A stretch of DNA of 64,000 bases from assembly GCA_038207425.1 (NCBI GenBank), contig JBBQZU010000014.1:1-64000 (forward strand), given 5' to 3'. Under the pieces are notes generated by a model. That model had not been told where the DNA came from. It worked only from the letters and a program-made list of their open reading frames with translations, and did no database searches. How positions within the stretch are numbered: position 1 is the first letter of the stretch; each line of letters starts with the position of its first letter. The DNA is from JBBQZU01 sp038207425 (GTDB lineage: Bacteria; Bacteroidota; Bacteroidia; Flavobacteriales_D; Cryomorphaceae). Made by a program: the position numbers and the translations under genes. Positions 25,281 through 32,603 of this stretch are shown in pieces.

Positions 25281-25739
25281 TTAATCGTAAAAAAAATCAT
25301 CGTCAATGTCAAAGTCCAATAGCATTTCGTCAGCATCCTGGTCGCTGTATTCCCACGAGCCGGCTATATTGTTCACTTCGGCATTGGTAAGACTGCCGTA
25401 TAGTTCCTGATCGTCAATATACTCAGTGGCTATGTCAATTGCTGCTTCGTCCCATACAATCATATCGCGCGCTGAGGTATCATCATTTCTGAGCATAAGC
25501 CCAAATGCAATAATTGCCGCAACCGAAGCTGCTATCGCTAAGTTTTGAAAATTAATTACTTGAAGGATTTTTATTTTCGTCGGCTCAGTTGGCGTGATCG
25601 GCAAGCGTGGCTTAAGCCTTTCGGCAAATGAATCAAAATAGCCTTCAGGGGTTTGCACTTCAGGCTGTATTTTCTTACTTAAAAGCGTTGGAGCGATTTC
25701 CTTTAAGAAATCATTTTCGTTTGTATCGTACTTTGGCAT
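25281..25739 (-). CDS. Single-pass membrane protein, putative anti-sigma factor
   Basis: A 152-residue protein. The N-terminus has a PEGYFDSFAERL motif typical of Bacteroidota proteins encoded after ECF sigma factors. One hydrophobic segment (about residues 66-83, LAIAASVAAIIAFGLML) is followed by a highly acidic extracytoplasmic tail ending DADEMLLDFDIDDDFFYD. The layout (cytoplasmic head, one membrane span, periplasmic tail) fits an anti-sigma regulator. The zinc-binding HxxxCxxC motif of ZAS-type factors is absent. The expected sigma gene is not found upstream, where the next gene lies on the other strand. Confidence 0.55.
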   Translation of the reverse strand: MPKYDTNENDFLKEIAPTLLSKKIQPEVQTPEGYFDSFAERLKPRLPITPTEPTKIKILQVINFQNLAIAASVAAIIAFGLMLRNDDTSARDMIVWDEAAIDIATEYIDDQELYGSLTNAEVNNIAGSWEYSDQDADEMLLDFDIDDDFFYD

Positions 25740-25841
25740 GTCGGGGGTATAGATGGGGTATTTGTGAATTGGTTTAAGTCGGCCTTGGAGTTTTTGCGAA
25801 TGGGTTCATTTTCAATACTAAAATCCTGAATCCGATAGTGC

Positions 25842-25871
25842 TTGAGTATTATCGTATTGATTTTATATTTG
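25842..25871 (+). promoter_or_regulatory. Promoter of the 25.9 kb gene
   Basis: TTG (25842-25844), 19 bases, TATATTTG (25864-25871): an exact match to the Bacteroidota consensus. Confidence 0.7.
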
Positions 25872-25929
25872 GACATAAATTATTTAACATTTGAAAATGT
25901 CATTTCAATATTCACCTAAATTTTTGAAA

Positions 25930-26460
25930 ATGCAGATCAAAACCGCTCTCATTGCGATCATTCTCTTCAGTTGTACAACTTTATTTGCACAGTCAAGTTT
26001 GAAGTTGCAAGCACCATCTCCCGGAAAATCGGTGGTATATTTTGTTATATTGTCGAGCATGAGAGCGCTGATTAACTTTACTTTTCTTGACAGTGCACAG
26101 GTAATCGGCAGATTTAACGGAGTAAACCATATGAGGTATGAATGCGATCCGGGTTATCATTTATTTTGGGCCAGGTCAGAGAACCGTGATTTTATTGATG
26201 CCGAGCTCGAACCTGATCAAATATATTTTGTAGAGAGCCTTCCACTAATGGGTATGGTAAAGGCAGGTGTTGAATTGATTCCGGTAGCATACTCAAATAC
26301 CAAGCGATTGAATAAAATTGCGAAGCTCATGGAAAAAAAGGACCCTATTACCTTCAGTGAGAGTTTTCTAGATGCATTGCAGATTGAATCTGTACCGCTT
26401 ATTGAAAGGGGCGTGAAGACTAAAAATATTGAAAAGTCGAGCGGCATGAAATACCATTAG
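25930..26460 (+). CDS. Exported hypothetical protein, possibly DUF2846-like
   Basis: I choose the ATG at 25930 because it gives a clean signal peptide (MQIKTALIAIILFSCTTLFAQ); an in-frame ATG at 25897 would add eleven residues. The 176-residue product contains SPGKSVVYFVILSSM, YECDPGYHLFWARSENRDF and IYFVESLPLMG. That order (an opening strand, a G-H-x-F turn, then a Y-F/Y-V strand) resembles proteins of the DUF2846 type, which are periplasmic and of unknown function. The match is by eye and modest. It has its own promoter and a downstream hairpin. Confidence 0.55.
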   Translation: MQIKTALIAIILFSCTTLFAQSSLKLQAPSPGKSVVYFVILSSMRALINFTFLDSAQVIGRFNGVNHMRYECDPGYHLFWARSENRDFIDAELEPDQIYFVESLPLMGMVKAGVELIPVAYSNTKRLNKIAKLMEKKDPITFSESFLDALQIESVPLIERGVKTKNIEKSSGMKYH

Positions 26461-26483
26461 CTCTCCAAACAGCACATGATACC

Positions 26484-26517
26484 TGACCATTCGCTTCCCT
26501 TGAAAAGCGAATAGTCA
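26484..26517 (+). terminator. Hairpin without U-tract after the exported protein gene
   Basis: TGAC-C-ATTCGCTT and AAGCGAAT-A-GTCA (26484-26517) form a 12-pair stem with one central mismatch and an eight-base loop. It is followed by GTTATTCTC, so it is a weak intrinsic terminator at best. Confidence 0.4.
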
Positions 26518-26591
26518 GTTATTCTCTTTCAAAATCTTAAAACACTATTGCCACTTAATGGTTATACCTGCGCTTTCTCTAATTTCGCGCC

Positions 26592-28703
26592 GTGAAGCTC
26601 TATCCTGATGATACCCTGCAGCGCTTTGAATTCCACAAAGTAGTGGCCCGCGTGGTGGCCATGTGCCATAGCAATAAAGCCAAAGAATACGCTGAAGGCA
26701 TGACCCCTTTCAGCGAAAGCGACACCATAATTCGCTTACTTGATCAAACAGGTGAGGCTTTGAGTGTGCTGGACAATGGTCTGTATTTCCCTGAATTTGC
26801 CTTTCCAAATATAAGCCGTGAGCTTGCCATGCTCGCCATTGAGAATGCGGTACTCGAAGGGCAGCAAGGTATAAAGCTGCGCCGTGTGGCCGAGGTAGCT
26901 GCCACAGTAATTCGTTTCCTTTCGGAAAAAAAGGAATTGTATCCTCATCTGCGCAGTATTGTAGATGGAGTAGAAGCTTCAAAGGAAATTTTGACCCTTG
27001 TTGACGCTGTGCTCGAGGCAAATGGATTTGTGAAATCTTCAGCATCAAAGGAGCTCGCGGCAGCCCGCAAGGAGCTTGCTGAAGTGCGACAGAAAGCAAA
27101 CAGGGCATTCGAAGCAGCAGTGCGAAAATACAAGAAGCTCGGCTGGCTCAGAGAATTTGACGAAAGTATATACAATGACCGCCGCGTGCTGGCTGTGGTG
27201 GCTGAGCATAAGCGGCAGATTGAAGGCACCCTGCATGGAAGCAGCGAAACTGGCAGTACCGCTTTCATAGAACCTGCCAATATGGTAGCCATAAACAATG
27301 AAGTGGCCGAGGCATTGCAGCGCGAGAAGAGGGAAGAATACCGTATTTTGCGAAAGCTTAGCGCCGACTTGCGCGTGCATCGATCAACCCTTGAAAGCTA
27401 TGAGCAGGTGTTGGGATTTCTCGATTTCACCTTCGCAAAGGCGCGGTACGCAAGAGAAATCGACGCATATAGGCCCATAGTTACCCGTGAGAAGGACCTT
27501 GTGCTCATAGATGCTTACCATCCGATACTTCTCGCTCAAAACCGGCAGGAAGCAAAACCAACAATACCCTTGAGCCTGGAGCTCGACCACAACCGCCGCA
27601 TCATTGTAATCAGCGGACCAAATGCCGGTGGAAAGTCCATTTCGCTCAAAACGTTCGGATTGCTCCAAATCATGTTTCAGTGCGGATTGCTGGTGCCATG
27701 CGCTGACCATAGCCGCTTTGGAGTATTTAGGCAGCTTTTTGTGGATATTGGTGATGATCAGAGTATAGCATACGAACTCAGCACCTACAGTTCCCGGCTT
27801 ATCAAAATGAAGCATTTCCTCATGCAGGCCAATAAACAAACCCTCTTCTTTATTGATGAATTTGGTACAGGTTCTGACCCCGAGCTGGGAGGAGCTATGG
27901 CTGAGACCATTCTTGAAGAACTCGCTGATACCAGGGCTTTTGGTGTGATTACAACCCATTACGGAAACATAAAAATTCTGGCAGAAGAGAACACTGCTAT
28001 GGTAAACGGGTGCATGCTTTTTGACGAAGCTACGCTACAGCCTCGGTACCAGTTGCATATAGGCCACGCAGGAAGCTCCTATACCTTTGAGGTGGCTCAG
28101 AAAATTGGACTTGAGCCTAGCCTGATTGAGAGAGCAAAATCAAAACTCGATGAGCGAAAAGTAAAACTCGATCGGTTGCTCATAACTCTTCAAACTAAGA
28201 AGAACGAGCTGAACCGTGAAACGCACAAGCTTCAACTCGAAAAATCGAATATACGCACCGAAATAGAACGTTACCAGCAGGAGTCGGCTACATTTAAACA
28301 GAAACAGGACGACCTAAACTTTCAGGACAATAAGAAACTCATAGAAAAAGGCAAGAAATACGAAGCGCTGCTGGAAGCCTGGAAAGAAAAGAAGAACAGA
28401 AAGGAACTGGGTGACAAACTGACCCTTACCAGCGAAAAGGAAGCTGCGCGCAAGCGCGAAACCGATATTGCATCAAAACTCCATGATAAGCAGGAACGCA
28501 TCAAAGAACAAAGAAAGAACAAACAGCAGAAACAAGCTACGCCGGCAGTACCCGACAAACCTATTGTGGCAGGTGAGCGCGTGAAGCTGCGCAGTTCTAA
28601 TCAGATAGGGGTGGTTGATGAAGTAGTAAAGAATAAGGCTACGGTACTTTTTGGATTTATGAAAACCATAGTTCTGGTAAATAAACTTGACAGGGTGCCC
28701 TAA
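26592..28703 (+). CDS. mutS2: MutS2-family ATPase without Smr domain
   Basis: A GTG start yields 703 residues. The core and lever helices with TAFIEPANMVAINNEVAEAL are typical of MutS2. The ATPase has Walker A SGPNAGGKS (about 342-350), a following QCGLLVPC, Walker B TLFFIDEFGTGSDPELGG and the ITTHYGN loop. A long charged coiled coil (about 500-650) is followed by a short KOW-like end (VAGERVKLRSSNQIGVVDEV). The C-terminal Smr nuclease domain found in many MutS2 proteins is absent. Members act on branched DNA or, as RqcU, on collided ribosomes; which applies here cannot be told. It opens a tightly spaced gene run. Confidence 0.88.
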   Translation: MKLYPDDTLQRFEFHKVVARVVAMCHSNKAKEYAEGMTPFSESDTIIRLLDQTGEALSVLDNGLYFPEFAFPNISRELAMLAIENAVLEGQQGIKLRRVAEVAATVIRFLSEKKELYPHLRSIVDGVEASKEILTLVDAVLEANGFVKSSASKELAAARKELAEVRQKANRAFEAAVRKYKKLGWLREFDESIYNDRRVLAVVAEHKRQIEGTLHGSSETGSTAFIEPANMVAINNEVAEALQREKREEYRILRKLSADLRVHRSTLESYEQVLGFLDFTFAKARYAREIDAYRPIVTREKDLVLIDAYHPILLAQNRQEAKPTIPLSLELDHNRRIIVISGPNAGGKSISLKTFGLLQIMFQCGLLVPCADHSRFGVFRQLFVDIGDDQSIAYELSTYSSRLIKMKHFLMQANKQTLFFIDEFGTGSDPELGGAMAETILEELADTRAFGVITTHYGNIKILAEENTAMVNGCMLFDEATLQPRYQLHIGHAGSSYTFEVAQKIGLEPSLIERAKSKLDERKVKLDRLLITLQTKKNELNRETHKLQLEKSNIRTEIERYQQESATFKQKQDDLNFQDNKKLIEKGKKYEALLEAWKEKKNRKELGDKLTLTSEKEAARKRETDIASKLHDKQERIKEQRKNKQQKQATPAVPDKPIVAGERVKLRSSNQIGVVDEVVKNKATVLFGFMKTIVLVNKLDRVP

Positions 28704-28759
28704 GGTAGCAATCAAATAAGGCAGAATGCGTAGCTTTGCCGAATCAAAAATCAGTACCT

Positions 28760-29155
28760 ATGGAAGCAGTATTAAATAAGGAGACCATGAAGCGCATAGC
28801 GACGCTAAAATCATTGGTTGAGAGCAAAGGCATTGTAAAGGATGAAGTTGTAAAGCAATTAACAGAGCTTCGACCATTTTTTATCGATCAAAAAGAACCA
28901 CTGGTTACCCGCGTTGTGCGCCTTACATCAGAGTATATTGATGACCGTAGTTATTTTGATCTCAACCTGCTAGCCGACGAAGACGAAGAAGGAAATACGG
29001 TTGAAGAAATTGATATGAAAGGTGATGATAGCTTTAATGAGAGCAAGGAAAATTTCCTTTACCTGCTGGATCTTTTTGCACACCCTGACAATCAGCTCAA
29101 CAGAGACGAGTTGCAACGTGTGAAGCAACTGTACCTTGACCGTGGGTTGTTCTGA
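28760..29155 (+). CDS. Acidic hypothetical protein
   Basis: The ATG at 28760 gives 131 residues with no signal peptide. I do not recognise the family. It is helical and charged: KETMKRIATLKSLVESKG, a strand-like YIDDRSYFDLNLLADEDEEG, an acidic centre and a C-terminal helix NRDELQRVKQLYLDRGLF. It sits 56 bases after mutS2 and its end overlaps the next gene by 20 bases, so it is part of that operon. Confidence 0.65.
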   Translation: MEAVLNKETMKRIATLKSLVESKGIVKDEVVKQLTELRPFFIDQKEPLVTRVVRLTSEYIDDRSYFDLNLLADEDEEGNTVEEIDMKGDDSFNESKENFLYLLDLFAHPDNQLNRDELQRVKQLYLDRGLF

Positions 29156-29930
29156 TCGCAGCGCGGTTATTGCAGCCGCCTTTTTACTTTTACTTCAAGC
29201 TTGCACGTCAGGAAATAAGGATGATCAGGAGTCTGTACTCAAAACAAGGGCAGAGCTTGTTGCCGATAGCGCTGTTGCATTTCACGGAAGTATAAGCGAC
29301 AATCTTGCACTCGGTTTTTCATTTCGCGATAGGGCCTACTCTGTTTCTACGGAGAATGGCAAATTCAAGTATGAGGTTATCTATCAGATAGAAGAAGGCC
29401 GCAGAGTGGGTACACTTACCAATGATGGCTACAGCGAAACCGTAAATGGGGGTTGGGTGAGCCTTACGGCAAAAGACAGCGCTGCCAGAGCGGAGAGTAT
29501 CAACTCAGTGGTGTACTTCGCATTGCTGCCGGCCCCTCTAAACGACCCTGCAGCAAAAAAGTATTTCGACGGTGAAGAGGAAATTGACGGCAAAAAGTAC
29601 TACAGGATAAAGGTAGCATTCAGTGAAGTAGGAGGCGGGAAAGACCACGATGACGTATTTCTTTATTGGTTTGACATAGACGACTATAGCATGGATTACC
29701 TAGCTTATTCATACAATAGTGGTGAAGGTGGTACACGGTTTAGGGCGGCACAAAAATCGAGAAGGATAAATGGTGTTCTCTTTCAGGATTACACAAATTA
29801 CAAAGGCCCCTCTTCACATGACTCATTGCAATATATCTCATCCTTATATAAGGCAGGCTTCCTGCCTGTGCTTTCCAGCATAGAGCTCAGCAAAGTTTCT
29901 ATCCGACTCATGAATGCGGAGCGTGAGTAA
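29136..29930 (+). CDS. DUF6503-type lipoprotein
   Basis: Starts at TTG 29136 or GTG 29142, inside the previous gene. The N-terminus has a lipobox LLLLQAC, predicting an outer-membrane or periplasmic lipoprotein of about 240 mature residues. Strand-rich segments FSFRDRAYSVSTENGKFKYE, GYSETVNGGWVSL and IDGKKYYRIKVAF recall DUF6503 proteins of Bacteroidota, which may bind lipids or act as chaperones. That assignment rests on pattern only. The gene overlaps the following glycosyltransferase by 17 bases. Confidence 0.65.
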   Translation: MTVGCSDRSAVIAAAFLLLLQACTSGNKDDQESVLKTRAELVADSAVAFHGSISDNLALGFSFRDRAYSVSTENGKFKYEVIYQIEEGRRVGTLTNDGYSETVNGGWVSLTAKDSAARAESINSVVYFALLPAPLNDPAAKKYFDGEEEIDGKKYYRIKVAFSEVGGGKDHDDVFLYWFDIDDYSMDYLAYSYNSGEGGTRFRAAQKSRRINGVLFQDYTNYKGPSSHDSLQYISSLYKAGFLPVLSSIELSKVSIRLMNAERE

Positions 29931-31065
29931 ACCCCACGTAGTACATCTTGCCCGCTGGTATCCTTACCGAGCCGACCCAATGTTTGGGCTATTTGTACAA
30001 AAACACGTCAAAGCACTCTTACCTGAAGTTGACTCAACCGTAATTTTTGTATGGCCGTGGCCGGATATTTCCGCTACGCGACGCGAAGAGAGAAACGACC
30101 TGGGCTTTCGCGAAATTTGTATCACTTTTCGTCCCAATAAATTCGCACCATTCAACTGGATTCGCTTTTTTGTCATTCTTTGGAGGGAACTCTGGCGTGT
30201 ACACCGGCAAAGAAATGTTCAATTGATACATGTGCATGTACTTACCCGCATTGGCTGTATAGCCCTTATGTTCAAGTGGATTACTGGAGTGCCCTATATC
30301 ATTACCGAACACTGGACCCGGTATCTCGATAAACGCAAATACAATGGAATTGTGCGCAAATGGGCTACAGGTATAGCAGTACGCAGGGCCGAATATCTTA
30401 CCAATGTTTCCAATTTTCTACAGCGCACAATGACAGATATGGGATACAGCGCAAAAAAACTGGCCATTGTGGGCAATGTTGTTGACTTTGCGCTTTTCAG
30501 AATCCAACCCCAGGCACCACAACCGTATTTTGTTCATGTAAGTACATTCGATGAAGATGCTAAGAATCTTTCAGGAATGATACGCACTGTGGCCGCACTT
30601 CGCGGCAAGGGCCATGAATTTACACTGGTCATGGTAGGCGATGGCACAGCTATGAATGAGTGCAAACGGTTGGTGTCGGAATTGAAAGTCGGGAATCTGG
30701 TGAAATTTACAGGAGTGCTCACCGGCGATGCATTGGCAAAGATGATGGCTCAAGCAAGATGCTATGTGCAGTTTAGCAATTACGAAAATATGCCGGTGGT
30801 AATTTCAGAATCACTGGCATGCGGCGTACCGGTGATCAGCACGCAGGTGGGTGGCATTGCAGAGATGGTTAATGATAGCTGTGGTATCCTTATTCCTGTG
30901 CGCGATGAAGCAGCCTTGGCTGATGCGATGATTCATGTTTATAATTCACACAGCCGCTATGATTCTGAATCAATCAGAAAAGCTGCTTTTCAAAAATTCA
31001 GCATCGAAGCAGTCAAAGCAGGATTTTTAGATATTTACCGGGAGGTAATCAATTTTAAATTTTAA
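29914..31065 (+). CDS. Family 4 glycosyltransferase
   Basis: A 383-residue GT-B enzyme. The N-terminal domain shows HLARWYPYRADPMFGLFVQ, a family-typical opening, and LIHVHVLTRIGC plus PYIITEHWTRY. The donor domain has VHVSTFDEDAKNLSGMI, VMVGDGTAMNECKRLV, VKFTGVLTGDALAKMMAQA and NYENMPVVISESLACGVPV, which holds the E-x7-E-like pair. It probably extends a lipid-linked surface glycan. It is translationally linked to the DUF6503 gene and is followed after 9 bases by an acyltransferase, consistent with envelope lipid or glycolipid assembly. Sugar and acceptor unknown. Confidence 0.85.
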   Translation: MRSVSKPHVVHLARWYPYRADPMFGLFVQKHVKALLPEVDSTVIFVWPWPDISATRREERNDLGFREICITFRPNKFAPFNWIRFFVILWRELWRVHRQRNVQLIHVHVLTRIGCIALMFKWITGVPYIITEHWTRYLDKRKYNGIVRKWATGIAVRRAEYLTNVSNFLQRTMTDMGYSAKKLAIVGNVVDFALFRIQPQAPQPYFVHVSTFDEDAKNLSGMIRTVAALRGKGHEFTLVMVGDGTAMNECKRLVSELKVGNLVKFTGVLTGDALAKMMAQARCYVQFSNYENMPVVISESLACGVPVISTQVGGIAEMVNDSCGILIPVRDEAALADAMIHVYNSHSRYDSESIRKAAFQKFSIEAVKAGFLDIYREVINFKF

Positions 31066-31074
31066 GCAAAAGGT

Positions 31075-31809
31075 TTGGGAAAGATATTGGCATTCTTCAG
31101 GTTTTTTGCATTCATATTTATTGCACTTGGTATTACCTTCTTTCTTTTGGTTGGCCGTATTTTTGGCAACTTCCCAAGGTATAGTTTTCATGTATTCAGC
31201 AATGGAATTAATTTCCTTAAATGGTGCCTGAACATCCGTGTAAAATACCATGGTGAAATACCAAAAATTCAAGGCATTATCATGTCAAATCATCGCTCAT
31301 ATATCGATGGAGTGCTTATACCTTCAAAAGTGCCATACGTGGTGGTGGCAAAATCGCAGGTTCGCTCATGGCCGGTGGTGGGGCAGACTTGCCGTGCGCT
31401 AAAGGTTATTTTTGTAGACCGCGACAGTGCGCAAAGCCGGCGTGCCACGCGCGCCACAATCAAGGAGCGCCTTGGCGAGGGGCTTTCTGTCCTTATTTTT
31501 CCGGAAGGTACTACCCATATTGGGCCCGATGTGCTGCCATTCAAGCCGGGAATGTTCAATACCAGTGCTGAAGGTGGTTTTAGTATAATTCCTACTGCAA
31601 TAGAGTATGAGAACCGCGACATGGCATGGATAGGCACTGACACATTTGTGCCCCATTTTTTCAGAGCGTTCAGTCGTTGGTCGGTGCGGGTAGCGGTAGG
31701 TTTTGGATCGCCCCTTTCGGGAAGTGACCCGCATATACTTCAGGCTGAAACGCAACTTTGGGTTAAAACTGAAACATTGCGACTGCGGAGAATGTGGGAT
31801 CAGAAATGA
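31075..31809 (+). CDS. plsC: 1-acyl-sn-glycerol-3-phosphate acyltransferase-like protein
   Basis: A 244-residue protein probably starting at TTG 31075 (a second in-frame TTG at 31087 is possible). An N-terminal membrane anchor (about residues 5-28) precedes the acyltransferase blocks: NHRSYID (72-78, the catalytic NHx4D), VFVDRDSAQSRR-like block II near 112 and FPEGTT (142-147). PlsC enzymes acylate lysophosphatidic acid in phospholipid synthesis at the inner membrane. Many genomes have several paralogues, so a glycolipid acceptor is also possible. It is the last gene of the mutS2-led run. Confidence 0.85.
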   Translation: MGKILAFFRFFAFIFIALGITFFLLVGRIFGNFPRYSFHVFSNGINFLKWCLNIRVKYHGEIPKIQGIIMSNHRSYIDGVLIPSKVPYVVVAKSQVRSWPVVGQTCRALKVIFVDRDSAQSRRATRATIKERLGEGLSVLIFPEGTTHIGPDVLPFKPGMFNTSAEGGFSIIPTAIEYENRDMAWIGTDTFVPHFFRAFSRWSVRVAVGFGSPLSGSDPHILQAETQLWVKTETLRLRRMWDQK

Positions 31810-31837
31810 AGCAATGAAAAGACACTCTGAGCAAAAT

Positions 31838-32599
31838 TTATTGGCTCGGGTTATTCCTGTTTTCTATCAGTTGTTTTACTTCCTTAAGCCTTCTTTTTGC
31901 CACTTCCAGTTTGAAGTCATTGTTCATAAGCAACTGCCCGTCGCGGGTTATGTTATTTACAAAAGCAATGTTCACCATATGCGATTTATGCACGCGCAGA
32001 AATTCATCTTCGGGTAGCATCTCTTCAAATTCTTTCAGTGTTTTTGATGCAGTGATGCGGCTGTTGTCACTCAAATGCAAATGGGTGTAATTGCTGTCGC
32101 CTTCGCACCACACAATTCTTTTCACTGCCAGCGAAACGTCTCCCTGACGCGTAGCAATTACCAATCTGAATTCTCCATCATTTTTGGTCAGGTTGTGCAT
32201 AAGGTTTTCTATCTGCACCTTCATATATCCTGTAGCCCTGCTTTTGCGAAAGCGGTCAACCGCGGCAATTAGCTCATTATTGTTAATAGGTTTGAGTAAA
32301 TAATCAAGGGCGCTGTAACGTATGGCCTGTATGGCATACTGATTATATGATGTGATGAATATTACCTTGAATTTGGGATTGTTGAATTTATTGAGCAACT
32401 CGAATCCATTCACTTCGGGCATTTGTATATCGAGAAATACAATATCAGGCTGTACCGTTTCGATAAGTGAAAGCCCGTGTATGGCATTTTCTGCGAAACC
32501 CACCACATTCACATCCGGACATAACGAGCGAAGTTTTTCGTCAAGATGATGGTGTATGAACTCATCATCGTCTATTATAATTGCCTTTATTGTTGTCAT
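31838..32599 (-). CDS. LytTR-family response regulator
   Basis: A 253-residue transcription factor. The receiver domain (1-120) has acidic DDDE at 10-13, the phospho-acceptor Asp57 in FLDIQMPE and the conserved lysine in LLKPINNN. A LytTR DNA-binding domain fills about residues 145-247, including IVWCEGDSNYTHLHL and RVHKSHMVNI. It starts 4 bases after the stop of the hybrid kinase gene, so the two form an operon and very likely a phosphorelay. Its target genes are not evident in the window. Confidence 0.93.
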   Translation of the reverse strand: MTTIKAIIIDDDEFIHHHLDEKLRSLCPDVNVVGFAENAIHGLSLIETVQPDIVFLDIQMPEVNGFELLNKFNNPKFKVIFITSYNQYAIQAIRYSALDYLLKPINNNELIAAVDRFRKSRATGYMKVQIENLMHNLTKNDGEFRLVIATRQGDVSLAVKRIVWCEGDSNYTHLHLSDNSRITASKTLKEFEEMLPEDEFLRVHKSHMVNIAFVNNITRDGQLLMNNDFKLEVAKRRLKEVKQLIENRNNPSQ

Positions 32600-32603
32600 C
32601 TAA

